Source of the DNA: HGM12587 sp964561705
GTDB taxonomy: Bacteria; Bacillota; Clostridia; Lachnospirales; Lachnospiraceae
Direction of reading: 5' to 3'
Assembly (NCBI GenBank): GCA_964561705.1
Contig: CAZLQJ010000051.1
Coordinates: 1-12,896 of the forward strand
Length of the DNA: 12,896 bases
The position numbers and the translations under genes were made by a program. This document shows positions 5,564-12,896 of this stretch, piece by piece. The notes beneath the pieces were generated by a model that had not been told where the DNA came from, did not search any database, and worked only from the letters and a program-made list of their open reading frames with translations. The first letter of the stretch is position 1; the number at the start of each line of letters is the position of its first letter.

Positions 5564-6884
5564 CTGCTACTTCTCCTATCAAATCATAATCTATGGCTCC
5601 GGTCACTTTCACCTTGACGAAATCACCGGACATAAAAGACTCCCCGGTCTGAATGAAAATATATCCATCCACTCCCGGCGCATCCTTGTAGGTACGTCCA
5701 ATATAAGCCGCCTCATCGGCAACCTTACCTTCTACCATCACATAAAGTTCCTTGCCGATCATTTCTTCGGCCAGATCTGCACAAACCTCTGACTGGAGTT
5801 CCATGATCTCATCACGCCATGCTTCTTTTTGTTCCTGATCCACCTGGTCAGCAAAAACAGCCGCCGGGGTATCTTCTTCAGCAGAATATGCAAAACATCC
5901 CAAACGATCAAATTCCATATCATTGACAAACTGCATCATTTCTTCATGTGCTTCCGCAGTTTCTCCTGGAAAACCTGCGATCAACGTGGTACGCAGTGCA
6001 ATATCCGGAATCGCTTCACGCAGTCGGGCAATTTTCTCCATCAACTGCTGTTTATTGGTTCTTCTGCCCATCCGTTTTAAAATCGTATCATTGCAATGCT
6101 GGATCGGAAGATCCAAATAATGACAGATCTTCGGCTCTTTTGCCATTGTCTCTATTAATTCTTCGTAAATTTCTTCCGGATAACAATACTGAATGCGAAT
6201 CCAATATAATCCCGGAATCTTACAAAGCTCCTGCAAAAGTCTATGCAGGGATTTTTCTCCATAGAGATCCACGCCATAAAGTGTGGTTTCCTGTGCTACC
6301 AGGATCAATTCTTTGACCCCCTGTGCCACCAGCACTTTTGCTTCTTCTACCAGTTCCTCCATCGGAACGCTGCGATAGGTTCCACGAATCTTAGGAATGA
6401 TACAGTATGTACAATGCTTATCACAGCCTTCTGCAATCTTTAAATGCGCATAATGACCACCGGTTGTTAAAATTCGGTGATTTTCTGATTTTACAAGTTT
6501 CTGAAGATCATCAAACTTTGTCATGGTATGACCGCCTAAGGCTTCTTCGATGGCCTCTGAAATATGATCAAAGGAAGTCGTTCCAAGCACTGCATCCACT
6601 TCCGGAATCTCATCAATGATTTCCTGTCGGTATCTCTGTGCCAGACATCCCGTAACGATCAATGCCTTACAGCTTCCGCTGTTTTTGTATTCTGCCATTT
6701 CAAGGATGGTCTGAATACTCTCTTCTTTTGCATCATTGATAAAGCAACAGGTATTGATGACAATAATGTCTGCTTGCGTTTCATCTTCCGTAAAGGAATA
6801 TCCTTTTTGGGTCAATTCCCCCAGCATAACTTCTGAATCCACCAGATTCTTATCACAGCCAAGAGAAATAAATAAAATTTTCAT
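5541..6884 (-). CDS. rimO: ribosomal protein S12 methylthiotransferase
   Basis: A 447-residue methylthiotransferase. The N-terminal UPF0004 domain carries the three auxiliary-cluster cysteines C10, C46 and C80. The radical-SAM domain carries CDKHCTYC (C154, C158, C161), and a C-terminal TRAM-like domain covers about residues 375-440. RimO attaches a methylthio group to the conserved aspartate of S12 (D89 in E. coli). IAEGCDKHCTYCIIP and the pgsA neighbour favour RimO over the tRNA enzyme MiaB. AAGAGGAG precedes the ATG. It is the first gene of the minus-strand operon that continues into pgsA, cinA, nrdG and dut, with a -10 box 50-odd bases upstream. Confidence 0.94.
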   Translation of the reverse strand: MKILFISLGCDKNLVDSEVMLGELTQKGYSFTEDETQADIIVINTCCFINDAKEESIQTILEMAEYKNSGSCKALIVTGCLAQRYRQEIIDEIPEVDAVLGTTSFDHISEAIEEALGGHTMTKFDDLQKLVKSENHRILTTGGHYAHLKIAEGCDKHCTYCIIPKIRGTYRSVPMEELVEEAKVLVAQGVKELILVAQETTLYGVDLYGEKSLHRLLQELCKIPGLYWIRIQYCYPEEIYEELIETMAKEPKICHYLDLPIQHCNDTILKRMGRRTNKQQLMEKIARLREAIPDIALRTTLIAGFPGETAEAHEEMMQFVNDMEFDRLGCFAYSAEEDTPAAVFADQVDQEQKEAWRDEIMELQSEVCADLAEEMIGKELYVMVEGKVADEAAYIGRTYKDAPGVDGYIFIQTGESFMSGDFVKVKVTGAIDYDLIGEVADADEFTK

Positions 6885-6937
6885 GCATTCTCCTCTTAAA
6901 TCTTTATAGTCTATATCTAGTTACCAGTATTCTATTG

Positions 6938-6967
6938 ATTATACCTCATCTAGTAACGTGAATGCAA
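6938..6967 (-). promoter_or_regulatory. probable promoter of the rimO operon
   Basis: Minus-strand TATAAT (6938-6943) is perfect, while the best -35 is a poor TTGCAT (6962-6967) at 18 bases. Near-identical direct repeats ATCTAGTTAC (6915-6924) and ATCTAGTAAC (6948-6957) flank the -10 box, 33 bp apart. The weak -35 might mean an activator is used or basal expression is low. Confidence 0.5.
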
Positions 6968-6989
6968 TCCAAATCTTAGACCATTCTTC

Positions 6990-8375
6990 TTAACTTAAAA
7001 ATTGAAAATCATCCAGCAGATACCCTTCCTTCTCGCAATATGCCCCGTTCATTGTAAAACTTCTTGTTTCTCCACTTTTCGGAAAGATTTTCGTTGTAAA
7101 CGTATAAAGACCATCATTGATAAAAAATTCCATAGAGCAGGTATCTGCAAAAATCCTTATATTTTCCATCTTTTCTTCCGGATCAAGTTTGATTTTTCGA
7201 CAGGTTCTTCCTCCACCGGACACCGGATCAGAAAATTCAAAACCGCATATCCGTTCTTTCTTCGAATAGGAAACCTCAAACCCCTGATCAAAAGTCAGGC
7301 AAAAATCCTCCTCTGTAAAATTCTTCAAAAAGATTTCATAATTCCCATGGATTTTCATTGAATCTTCAAAAGTAAATGTTTCTTTGCGAAGACTTTTCAG
7401 TTCCACCACCGGAGTCTGACGGATTTTTTTTGTCTTCGGATCCAAGGTCAATACCCTCGGAATCGTCAGCATATGCTGCCATCCCTGGCGGATTGTAGGA
7501 TCCGGTGCGTATTCTGCATCCGGAACCCCCATCCAGCCAATCATAATGAGTCTTTCTCTTTCATCTACATAAGTCTGCGGTGCATAAAAATCAAATCCAT
7601 AATCCCATTCCGTAAAATTTTCTAGTCCATTTCCATCTTTCAAAAGATTGTCTGATCCATGAAAGTACCCGGACTGATAGATATTTTGGAAACGATAAGG
7701 TTCCGGTTTTAATCCCTGGGGAGAACAGGAAAGATAGGTTTCTCCCTCCAGAAAGAAAATATCCGGGCATTCCCACATGTAACCAAAATTCTTCTTCTCT
7801 ATCAAATGTGCAAACGTCCATTTTCGCAGATCTTTGGAAGTATAAAGCAGCACACATCCCTGATCCTCTCTGGTTCTGCCACCCAATACCATATAATAAA
7901 TCCCATTTTTTCGGAAAACTTTCGGATCCCTTACATGATTGGAGAGAATTTCCGGATAGTCCTCATTTTTCAAAAGACATTCTTTCAAAGAGCTCGTCCT
8001 TCCATCTTTGCTGGTCACCAGCAAAGTATTTCCTTCCCGTCCATAATAAATGTAATCATAATCCCCCTCTTTTTTAACGTTTCCAGTATAATAAAGGTAC
8101 ATGACTCCATCTTCTACGTAGGCACAGCCGGAATAAACGCCATCCCGATCTTCCGAAACATCCGGTTTTAGAAATTCTCCGGTAAAACGATAATGGATAA
8201 AATCTTCCGTTTCATAATGTCCCCAGCTCTTTTGTCCGCCCAAAGGTTCCCCCGGCGAATATTGAAAGAAAATATGGTGGGTCTTGTGGAGCTGACAAAG
8301 ACCATTTGGGTCATTCAGCCAGCCCCCCGGACCAATCAAATGAAATTTTGGCGTATCATAATATTTTTCTGCCAT
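6990..8375 (-). CDS. scrB: sucrose-6-phosphate hydrolase (GH32)
   Basis: A 461-residue glycoside hydrolase family 32 protein with the three catalytic blocks: WLNDPNG (19-25, nucleophile D22), RDP (149-151, transition-state D150) and WECPD (201-205, acid/base E202). The five-blade propeller is followed by the family's C-terminal beta-sandwich (about 330-461). No signal peptide is present, so it acts in the cytoplasm, cleaving sucrose-6-phosphate from the PTS into glucose-6-phosphate and fructose. It lies 22 bases after scrA and is co-transcribed with it; AAGGAA serves as ribosome binding site before the ATG at 8375. A cytoplasmic invertase or fructan-oligosaccharide hydrolase is possible from fold alone, but the adjacent sucrose PTS favours the phosphorylated substrate. 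No clear terminator follows the stop. Confidence 0.93.
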   Translation of the reverse strand: MAEKYYDTPKFHLIGPGGWLNDPNGLCQLHKTHHIFFQYSPGEPLGGQKSWGHYETEDFIHYRFTGEFLKPDVSEDRDGVYSGCAYVEDGVMYLYYTGNVKKEGDYDYIYYGREGNTLLVTSKDGRTSSLKECLLKNEDYPEILSNHVRDPKVFRKNGIYYMVLGGRTREDQGCVLLYTSKDLRKWTFAHLIEKKNFGYMWECPDIFFLEGETYLSCSPQGLKPEPYRFQNIYQSGYFHGSDNLLKDGNGLENFTEWDYGFDFYAPQTYVDERERLIMIGWMGVPDAEYAPDPTIRQGWQHMLTIPRVLTLDPKTKKIRQTPVVELKSLRKETFTFEDSMKIHGNYEIFLKNFTEEDFCLTFDQGFEVSYSKKERICGFEFSDPVSGGGRTCRKIKLDPEEKMENIRIFADTCSMEFFINDGLYTFTTKIFPKSGETRSFTMNGAYCEKEGYLLDDFQFLS

Positions 8376-8397
8376 AAATCAATTCCTTTCCGAAATT

Positions 8398-10239
8398 CTA
8401 TGCTTCCAAAATCACTATTTTTTCACCATCAGTCACATTTCCGATCTTTACAAGTGTAAGTTTATCGTTTTCCGAGATATTGGTAACAAGTACCGGCGTT
8501 GTCAGAGCATATCCCCTTTTTAAAATTTCTTCCATATCAAATTTTATCAGAGGCTGTCCCATTGTTACCTTGTCCTGTTCCTTTACAAGCACTTCAAAAA
8601 ATTCACCCTGAAGTTCTACTGTATCAATTCCAATATGGATTAAAACTTCCATTCCCGTATTGCTCTTTAAACCAATGGCATGTTTGGTATCAAATACCAG
8701 TGAAACACTGCCGTCAAACGGCGCTTTTATCACACCTTCTGCTGGCTCGATGGCACAGCCGTCGCCCAAAGCTTTGCTTGCAAAAGTCTCATCCGCAACT
8801 TGGGAAAGCGGAAGAACTGTTCCTTTCACCGGCGCATAAATCATTCGCTCCTGCACTGTCTGAGCACCGGATTTTTCCTGTTCTTGATACAGCATCCAGG
8901 AACAAGCAAAAGCGGTTGCTGCAGAAACCAAGAAGGTCAAAAGATATCCAATAAGACAATTGGTAGTGATGAGAAAACCGAAAATACCGGTTACCCCATT
9001 GGCAGTTGCATAGACACCCATCACAGAAGCAATCAGTGCACCAAATGCGCCGCCGATCATTCCTGCTACAAATGGTTTTCCATATCTGACATTCACACCA
9101 AAAATTGCCGGTTCTGTAATGCCCATAAATGCTGAAAGAGAGGCCGGCAATGCCATAGATTTTATTTTCTGATCTTTCGTTTTCAATGCAACTGCCAGCG
9201 CTGCTGCTCCCTGTGCCACATTGGCTGCCGTAGCGATTGGCATCCAAAGATTCATACCATTGTCTGCAAGCATCATCATTTCAATTGCATTGTACATATG
9301 ATGTACTCCGGCAACAACGGTAGGTGCATAGACACCACCCATAATAAAAGCTCCGATTCCAAACGGTAGAGCGATCAACGCTTGTGCACCATTCAGTACC
9401 CAGGATTCAACTTGTGAAAATACCGGTCCGATCACTGTCATCGCAAAAAATCCGGCGATCAGGATGGAACACAAAGGTGTAACAAAAAGGTCAAACATTT
9501 CCGGCACTTTTTTATGAAGTTTCTTTTCCACTGCACTCATCAGCCACACAGAAAGAATGATTGGAATTACATGCCCCTGATATCCTGTATCAGCAATGTT
9601 CCATATCCCAAACCAGGACCAAAGTGTTCCTGTCTGTGCACCTCCTGCAGCACTCCACGCATTTACCAGATCTGGATGAATCATCAGCATTCCGATGACA
9701 GCTCCCAGATAAATGTTTCCCCCAAAGATCTTTGCCGCTGAGATTGCGATCAAGATTGGAAGGAATGTAAGGGCTGTATTAGAAAACATATTTAACAAAT
9801 GATACAGATCAGAATCCGCCATCTGTGGCCATACCTGCACAAGACCTCCCAACAGGCCGCACAAAAGTCCTGTTGCAACAATTGCCGGAATGATCGGAAC
9901 AAAAATATCTCCCAGTGTTTTTATCGCCTGTTTCCACCAGACTGTCTTACTGGCAGCAGTCTGTTTTACCTCTTCTTTCGTTGCCGCGGTAATTCCGGAT
10001 GCTTTCACAAATTCCTCGAAAACCTTATTGACCGTTCCTGTGCCTATAATGATCTGAAGCTGTCCGGATGCCCGAAAGACCCCTTTGACTCCTTCCAAGT
10101 TTTCCAAGGCTTCTACATTTACTTTCGCATCATCAGCGATCACCAAACGAAGTCTGGTCGCGCAATGCGCTGCTGATATCAGATTTTCTTTTCCACCGAT
10201 CTTTTCCAAGATCCGGCATGCACACTGTTTGTAATCCAT
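8398..10239 (-). CDS. scrA: sucrose-specific PTS transporter, EIIBCA
   Basis: A 613-residue PTS permease with domain order IIB-IIC-IIA. IIB (about 1-85) has the phosphocysteine in HCATRLRL (C26). IIC (about 105-450) is a multi-helix membrane domain of the glucose/sucrose/beta-glucoside superfamily, with TEPAIFGVN on a conserved loop. IIA (about 470-613) has the glucose-type phosphohistidine in LIHIGIDTVEL (H535) with the second His (H520) 15 residues before it. It imports sucrose as sucrose-6-phosphate, taking phosphate from HPr directly through its own IIA. Sucrose specificity rests on the neighbours scrB, scrK and scrR; trehalose or beta-glucoside permeases look alike. GGAGG precedes the ATG. 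It heads the scrAB transcript from the divergent promoter region. Confidence 0.92.
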   Translation of the reverse strand: MDYKQCACRILEKIGGKENLISAAHCATRLRLVIADDAKVNVEALENLEGVKGVFRASGQLQIIIGTGTVNKVFEEFVKASGITAATKEEVKQTAASKTVWWKQAIKTLGDIFVPIIPAIVATGLLCGLLGGLVQVWPQMADSDLYHLLNMFSNTALTFLPILIAISAAKIFGGNIYLGAVIGMLMIHPDLVNAWSAAGGAQTGTLWSWFGIWNIADTGYQGHVIPIILSVWLMSAVEKKLHKKVPEMFDLFVTPLCSILIAGFFAMTVIGPVFSQVESWVLNGAQALIALPFGIGAFIMGGVYAPTVVAGVHHMYNAIEMMMLADNGMNLWMPIATAANVAQGAAALAVALKTKDQKIKSMALPASLSAFMGITEPAIFGVNVRYGKPFVAGMIGGAFGALIASVMGVYATANGVTGIFGFLITTNCLIGYLLTFLVSAATAFACSWMLYQEQEKSGAQTVQERMIYAPVKGTVLPLSQVADETFASKALGDGCAIEPAEGVIKAPFDGSVSLVFDTKHAIGLKSNTGMEVLIHIGIDTVELQGEFFEVLVKEQDKVTMGQPLIKFDMEEILKRGYALTTPVLVTNISENDKLTLVKIGNVTDGEKIVILEA

Positions 10240-10276
10240 ATTCTTTCCTCCATCTTTGTATTTTAAATAATATATT

Positions 10277-10292
10277 GTGAAATCGTTTTCAC
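10277..10292. promoter_or_regulatory. ScrR operator O1 (also fits a cre site)
   Basis: GTGAAATCGTTTTCAC is a LacI-type dyad with central CG, just downstream of the predicted scrA transcription start. The inner 14 bases TGAAATCGTTTTCA also fit the CcpA cre pattern (TGWNANCGNWNWCA), so sucrose-specific repression and carbon catabolite repression might share this site. Confidence 0.7.
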
Positions 10293-10304
10293 TTGTGTAT
10301 TTTC

Positions 10305-10333
10305 ATTATATTCAGTATATTTCAAAATGTAAA
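10305..10333 (-). promoter_or_regulatory. promoter of scrAB
   Basis: Minus-strand TTTACA (10328-10333) and perfect TATAAT (10305-10310) with a 17-base spacer. Transcription would start near 10298, leaving a leader of about 58 bases that holds operator O1; operator O2 lies just upstream of the -35. Confidence 0.8.
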
Positions 10334-10343
10334 TAGTTTATTT

Positions 10344-10359
10344 GTGACAATGATTTCAC
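10344..10359. promoter_or_regulatory. ScrR operator O2
   Basis: GTGACAATGATTTCAC resembles O1 in both half-sites but lacks the central CG. It ends about 11 bp upstream of the scrA -35 box. Its centre is 67 bp from O1, compatible with looping between the two. Confidence 0.6.
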
Positions 10360-10408
10360 TTTTCTTTTGTTAATTTTCAACAATTCCCTTCGGAAGTCTA
10401 AGAATCTA

Positions 10409-10437
10409 TTGATTTTTACATGTAAATTACCTATAAT
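10409..10437 (+). promoter_or_regulatory. promoter of scrRK
   Basis: TTGATT (10409-10414) and perfect TATAAT (10432-10437) with a 17-base spacer on the plus strand. Transcription would start near 10444, inside operator O3. Confidence 0.8.
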
Positions 10438-10441
10438 TTAT

Positions 10442-10457
10442 ATGAAAACAATTTCAC
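10442..10457. promoter_or_regulatory. ScrR operator O3
   Basis: ATGAAAACAATTTCAC covers the predicted scrR transcription start and keeps the half-site pattern of O1 on both arms. Binding here would give autorepression of scrRK. Confidence 0.6.
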
Positions 10458-10462
10458 TTTTT

Positions 10463-10478
10463 TTGAAATTATTTTCAC
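10463..10478. promoter_or_regulatory. ScrR operator O4
   Basis: TTGAAATTATTTTCAC, with centre 21 bp (two helical turns) after O3, places two dyads on the same DNA face before scrR. It is the weakest match of the four on its left arm. Confidence 0.5.
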
Positions 10479-10514
10479 ATTTCATTCAAATGATCTATAA
10501 AAAGGAGTATTCCT

Positions 10515-11495
10515 ATGAATATCAGCGAAATTGCAAAACTGGCAGGTGTATCTGCCTCGGCAGTATCCAGATATCTAAACAATGGATATCTTAGTTCTGA
10601 AAAAAAAGCTGCCATCGCCAAAGTCATTCAGGAAACCGGGTATGCCCCTTCCTCCCACGCACAGACTTTGCGTACCAAAAAAACAAAACTGATCGGCGTT
10701 ATTATTCCAAAGATTGATTCTGACTCCATTTCACAGGTTGTCGCCGGGATCAGCGAAGTACTTTCCGAAGAAGGCTATCAGATGCTTCTGGCAAATACAG
10801 AAAACGATACAGAAAAAGAATTGGAATATTTAACCACCTTTAATCAGCATATGGTGGACGGTGTGATCCTTCTTGGAACCGTTCTCTCTGCAAAATTACG
10901 GGCAAAATTTAAAACTTTCAATTTCCCGATCGTGATCCTGGGACAAGCTGCCACGCTCACTTCCAGTATTTATCATGATGACTATTTCGCCGCTGTAAAA
11001 ATGACGGAATATCTGATCCAAAAAGGCCATCAGAAAATCTGTTATATTGGTGTAAATGAAAAAGATGTGGCTGTTGGTAAACTGCGAAAGCAGGGATTTC
11101 TGGATACGATGGAAAAATATCAGCTTCCGGTTCCGAAAAATGCTGTAAAATTAGGATCCTTCTACATGGAAAATGGTTATGAAAATATTGCTCTTTTGAA
11201 AAAAGAATTTCCTGATCTTGATGCTGTTCTGTGTGCGACAGATACGATTGCACTCGGTACCATCAAATATTTGAACGAACATAAAATCCAGATTCCAAAA
11301 GAGACTGCGGTTGCCGGTTTTGGTGACAGCAAGGCATCCTCAATCCTCTCTCCCAGCCTGACTACTATCCATTTTTATTATCGGGAATGTGGAATCGAAG
11401 GAGCCCGGATCTTATTAGAAAAGATTGCTGATCCAAACACACCTGACAAATCGTTAAAACTCGGATTTGAATTAATTGAACACGAATCTGTATAA
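10515..11495 (+). CDS. scrR: LacI-family sucrose operon regulator
   Basis: A 326-residue LacI/GalR regulator. Residues 1-55 hold the helix-turn-helix and hinge start (NISEIAKLAGVSASAVSRYLN), and from about residue 60 (KLIGVIIPKIDSD) a periplasmic-binding-protein-like effector domain runs to the end with the usual two-lobed pattern (DAVLCATDTIALG near 236-248, VAGFGD near 270). It should bind the dyads at 10277-10478 and release them on an inducer from sucrose uptake, classically fructose or a fructose phosphate in ScrR proteins. AGGAG precedes the ATG. It is divergent from scrAB and 17 bases ahead of scrK, so it is likely autoregulated. The repressor role is inferred from family and context. 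Confidence 0.9.
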   Translation: MNISEIAKLAGVSASAVSRYLNNGYLSSEKKAAIAKVIQETGYAPSSHAQTLRTKKTKLIGVIIPKIDSDSISQVVAGISEVLSEEGYQMLLANTENDTEKELEYLTTFNQHMVDGVILLGTVLSAKLRAKFKTFNFPIVILGQAATLTSSIYHDDYFAAVKMTEYLIQKGHQKICYIGVNEKDVAVGKLRKQGFLDTMEKYQLPVPKNAVKLGSFYMENGYENIALLKKEFPDLDAVLCATDTIALGTIKYLNEHKIQIPKETAVAGFGDSKASSILSPSLTTIHFYYRECGIEGARILLEKIADPNTPDKSLKLGFELIEHESV

Positions 11496-11512
11496 GAAAA
11501 AGGAGAAACGCT

Positions 11513-12487
11513 ATGAAACACTATGATATTATCTGCGCCGGAGAAATGCTCATTGATTTTACACCAGGAAACGAACCCTACACATTTACTGCAAATCCCG
11601 GAGGTGCACCTGCCAATGTTGCCATCTCCGCTTCCAGAAATGAACTTTCTACTGCCTTTTTAGGCATCCTTGGCAATGATGATTTTGGAAAACGTTTAAA
11701 AAACACCCTGGAGGAAGACGGTGTTACTCTGCTATGTCCGGAACTTACAGACGATGCAATCACTACCCTTGCTTTTGTAACTTTATACGAAAACGGTGAA
11801 AGATCCTTTACTTTCGCAAGAAAACCGGGAGCCGATCTTCTGCTCTGTAAAAAAGATGTCAAAGAAACAGATCTTCATTCCTGCCGTCTCTTCCACGCAG
11901 GCTCTTTTTCACTGTCGGATGATCCAAGCCGTGAAGCCATTGTTTATGCCATGAAGCTGGCACATGAAGCCAACAAACTGGTCAGTTTCGATGTTAATTA
12001 CAGGGACATGATCTGGCACGATATGGAAAAATGCAAAAAAGAAGTAGATCAGATCCTTCCTTTTGTAGACCTTTTAAAAATTTCTGATGAAGAGCTCTAT
12101 TTTGTAGGTGGTGAAGAAAATATCGAAACATTTATGAAACAATGTCAAATTCGTGTCCTGATCCAGACACTGGGAGCTGATGGCGCCAGATACTACTTTA
12201 ACGGTACCAGTAAAACTGTTCCGGGAAAGAAAGTCAAAGCTGTGGACGCTACCGGTGCCGGTGATGCCTTCTGGGGCGGCTTTCTCTCACGACTGCTGAT
12301 GTTTGGCATCCACACGCCGGACGAAATCACCGAAGAAATGATTGAAACTGCACTTTGCTACGGCAACACTTCCGGCGGACTGTGTGTCCAGAAAATGGGC
12401 GGCATTCCTGCAATTCCAGATAAGCAGACAATTCAAAAAAATTTGCTTTCCTCTGTACACTCAAGCAGACGGTCAAAGTCACTTTGA
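11513..12487 (+). CDS. scrK: fructokinase (PfkB family)
   Basis: A 324-residue PfkB sugar kinase with the N-terminal substrate-binding GGAPANVA (30-37) and the C-terminal signature DATGAGDAFWGG (245-256), where D251 is the catalytic base and the GAGD loop is the anion hole. It phosphorylates fructose released by ScrB, at the expense of ATP, to fructose-6-phosphate. AAGGAG precedes the ATG, 17 bases after scrR in the same transcript. The last 14 or so residues (LLSSVHSSRRSKSL) are Ser/Arg-rich and unlike the normal PfkB end, which I would expect to stop near residue 310. This may mark a DNA junction just inside the gene's 3' end. The catalytic core appears intact. Confidence 0.92.
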   Translation: MKHYDIICAGEMLIDFTPGNEPYTFTANPGGAPANVAISASRNELSTAFLGILGNDDFGKRLKNTLEEDGVTLLCPELTDDAITTLAFVTLYENGERSFTFARKPGADLLLCKKDVKETDLHSCRLFHAGSFSLSDDPSREAIVYAMKLAHEANKLVSFDVNYRDMIWHDMEKCKKEVDQILPFVDLLKISDEELYFVGGEENIETFMKQCQIRVLIQTLGADGARYYFNGTSKTVPGKKVKAVDATGAGDAFWGGFLSRLLMFGIHTPDEITEEMIETALCYGNTSGGLCVQKMGGIPAIPDKQTIQKNLLSSVHSSRRSKSL

Positions 12488-12575
12488 TACTCAGAAACCA
12501 ACTTCTGCCCATTGCGTTGACTCCGATACTGTGGATGAAGGTAAAAAGCTTGATGCTTATTGTAATCAAATTTAA
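12445..12575 (+). other. possible gene remnant at the scrK 3' boundary
   Basis: In a frame different from scrK, the stretch ending in the TAA at 12573-12575 reads as a hydrophilic, coherent tail (HFDTQKPTSAHC, then VDSDTVDEGKKLDAYCNQI) with no start codon or ribosome binding site of its own before the scrK stop. It could be the C-terminal relic of a gene cut by an insertion or deletion, or chance. I do not recognise a family. Confidence 0.2.
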
Positions 12576-12657
12576 TAAATCACAAACATTTCTCAAAAAT
12601 TTCAACAACAATCGTCGGTTATGATATAGCCAACATAAATCGAAAGAGGTAAAAACT

Positions 12658-12762
12658 ATGAATATCAAGAACTTTTTTAAGAACGCATTTCAGGACATGA
12701 AAGAGTCAGCAAAGGCAAGAACCGAAGCGGCCAACGCTCGCTGTGAAATAGCCAAAAAGTAA
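12658..12762 (+). CDS. 34-residue charged peptide upstream of a response regulator
   Basis: A short gene starting MNIKNFFKNAFQDMKESA and ending ANARCEIAKK, preceded by AAGAGG eight bases before the ATG. The peptide is predicted to be helical and basic at both ends, with an Ala-rich middle and no hydrophobic membrane segment. As I recall, Lachnospiraceae carry longer (about 90-110 residue) proteins with a very similar N-terminus and a similar AANAR...AAKK end, often just before two-component regulators; this copy would then be internally shortened. That is a recollection, not a check. The reading frame, ribosome binding site and position support a real gene. Function unknown. Confidence 0.5.
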   Translation: MNIKNFFKNAFQDMKESAKARTEAANARCEIAKK

Positions 12763-12873
12763 AAACGCCAAGGGCGAGAGACCGCATGGTAATGGGATGC
12801 TTATGAACACTTAAAACTTTAACATTTGCGTGGTAATATACAAAATATGAGATGACACTTTGGAGGAAAAACC

Positions 12874-12896
12874 ATGTTTCAGATATTAGTAGTAGA
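12874..12896 (+). CDS. probable response regulator, first seven codons only (runs off the window)
   Basis: An ATG at 12874 with GGAGG at 12862-12866 begins MFQILVV, the usual first beta-strand of a receiver domain, followed by an incomplete GA- codon that would be Asp or Glu, as in the acidic pocket. OmpR/VanR-type regulators start this way, but seven residues cannot set the subfamily. Confidence 0.5.

Noticed and set aside
8789..9247. 152-codon minus-strand frame inside scrA
   Set aside because: It is a shifted frame within the conserved IIC domain; Cys/Arg-rich composition and no start signal.
12473..12487. TCAAAGT-C-ACTTTGA as a terminator for scrRK
   Set aside because: A one-base loop cannot fold as a hairpin of full stem length, there is no GC-rich stem and no T-run follows.
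12342..12575. 77-codon plus-strand frame starting inside scrK taken as a whole gene
   Set aside because: Its first half overlaps conserved scrK codons in another frame and has no ribosome binding site; only the tail after scrK is kept, as a low-confidence remnant.

Overview
The window reads as chromosomal DNA of a low-to-middle GC, spore-forming Firmicute, most likely a gut Lachnospiraceae (Blautia/Ruminococcus/Dorea type). This rests on codon use, strong AGGAGG-type ribosome binding sites, sigma-A promoters, a Cys/Gly-rich spore-type protein and the protein families present. It is an inference; no rRNA or other marker gene is present. No tRNA, rRNA, CRISPR array or complete insertion sequence was seen.

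Layout. (1) 1-480, minus: N-terminal 160 residues of a DRE-TIM carboxyltransferase (isopropylmalate/homocitrate synthase-like). Its near-consensus sigma-A promoter has a perfect 12-bp palindrome over the -10 box and a near-identical copy 25 bp downstream. (2) 664-1613, plus: three small genes. The first is a Cys/Gly-rich protein with two hydrophobic segments behind a possible sporulation-sigma promoter; the other two are small overlapping genes of unknown function. A bidirectional terminator at 1615-1638 separates them from (3) 1656-2684, minus: a PduO-type cobalamin adenosyltransferase fused to a GlcG/DUF336 domain, with its own promoter. (4) 2811-6884, minus: a compact housekeeping operon rimO-pgsA-cinA-nrdG-dut with overlapping or nearly touching genes. 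(5) 6990-12487: a complete sucrose locus. scrA (PTS IIBCA) and scrB (GH32) run on minus; scrR (LacI family) and scrK (fructokinase) run divergently on plus. (6) 12488-12896: a gene-poor stretch with a 34-codon peptide gene and the first codons of a probable response regulator.

How the genes work together. ScrA imports sucrose as sucrose-6-phosphate, ScrB splits it to glucose-6-phosphate and fructose, and ScrK phosphorylates the fructose. ScrR probably represses both transcripts through four 16-bp operator-like dyads in the 275-bp divergent region; one also fits a catabolite-responsive element. The housekeeping operon joins ribosomal protein S12 modification, phosphatidylglycerol synthesis, nicotinamide-nucleotide repair, activation of anaerobic ribonucleotide reductase and dUTP removal. 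These share transcription rather than one pathway.

Most of the window is ordinary. The parts most worth a second look are the paired palindromes at 513-549, the Cys-rich three-gene cluster with its unclear second start, the altered active-site motifs in the PduO domain, and the short peptide before the response regulator.
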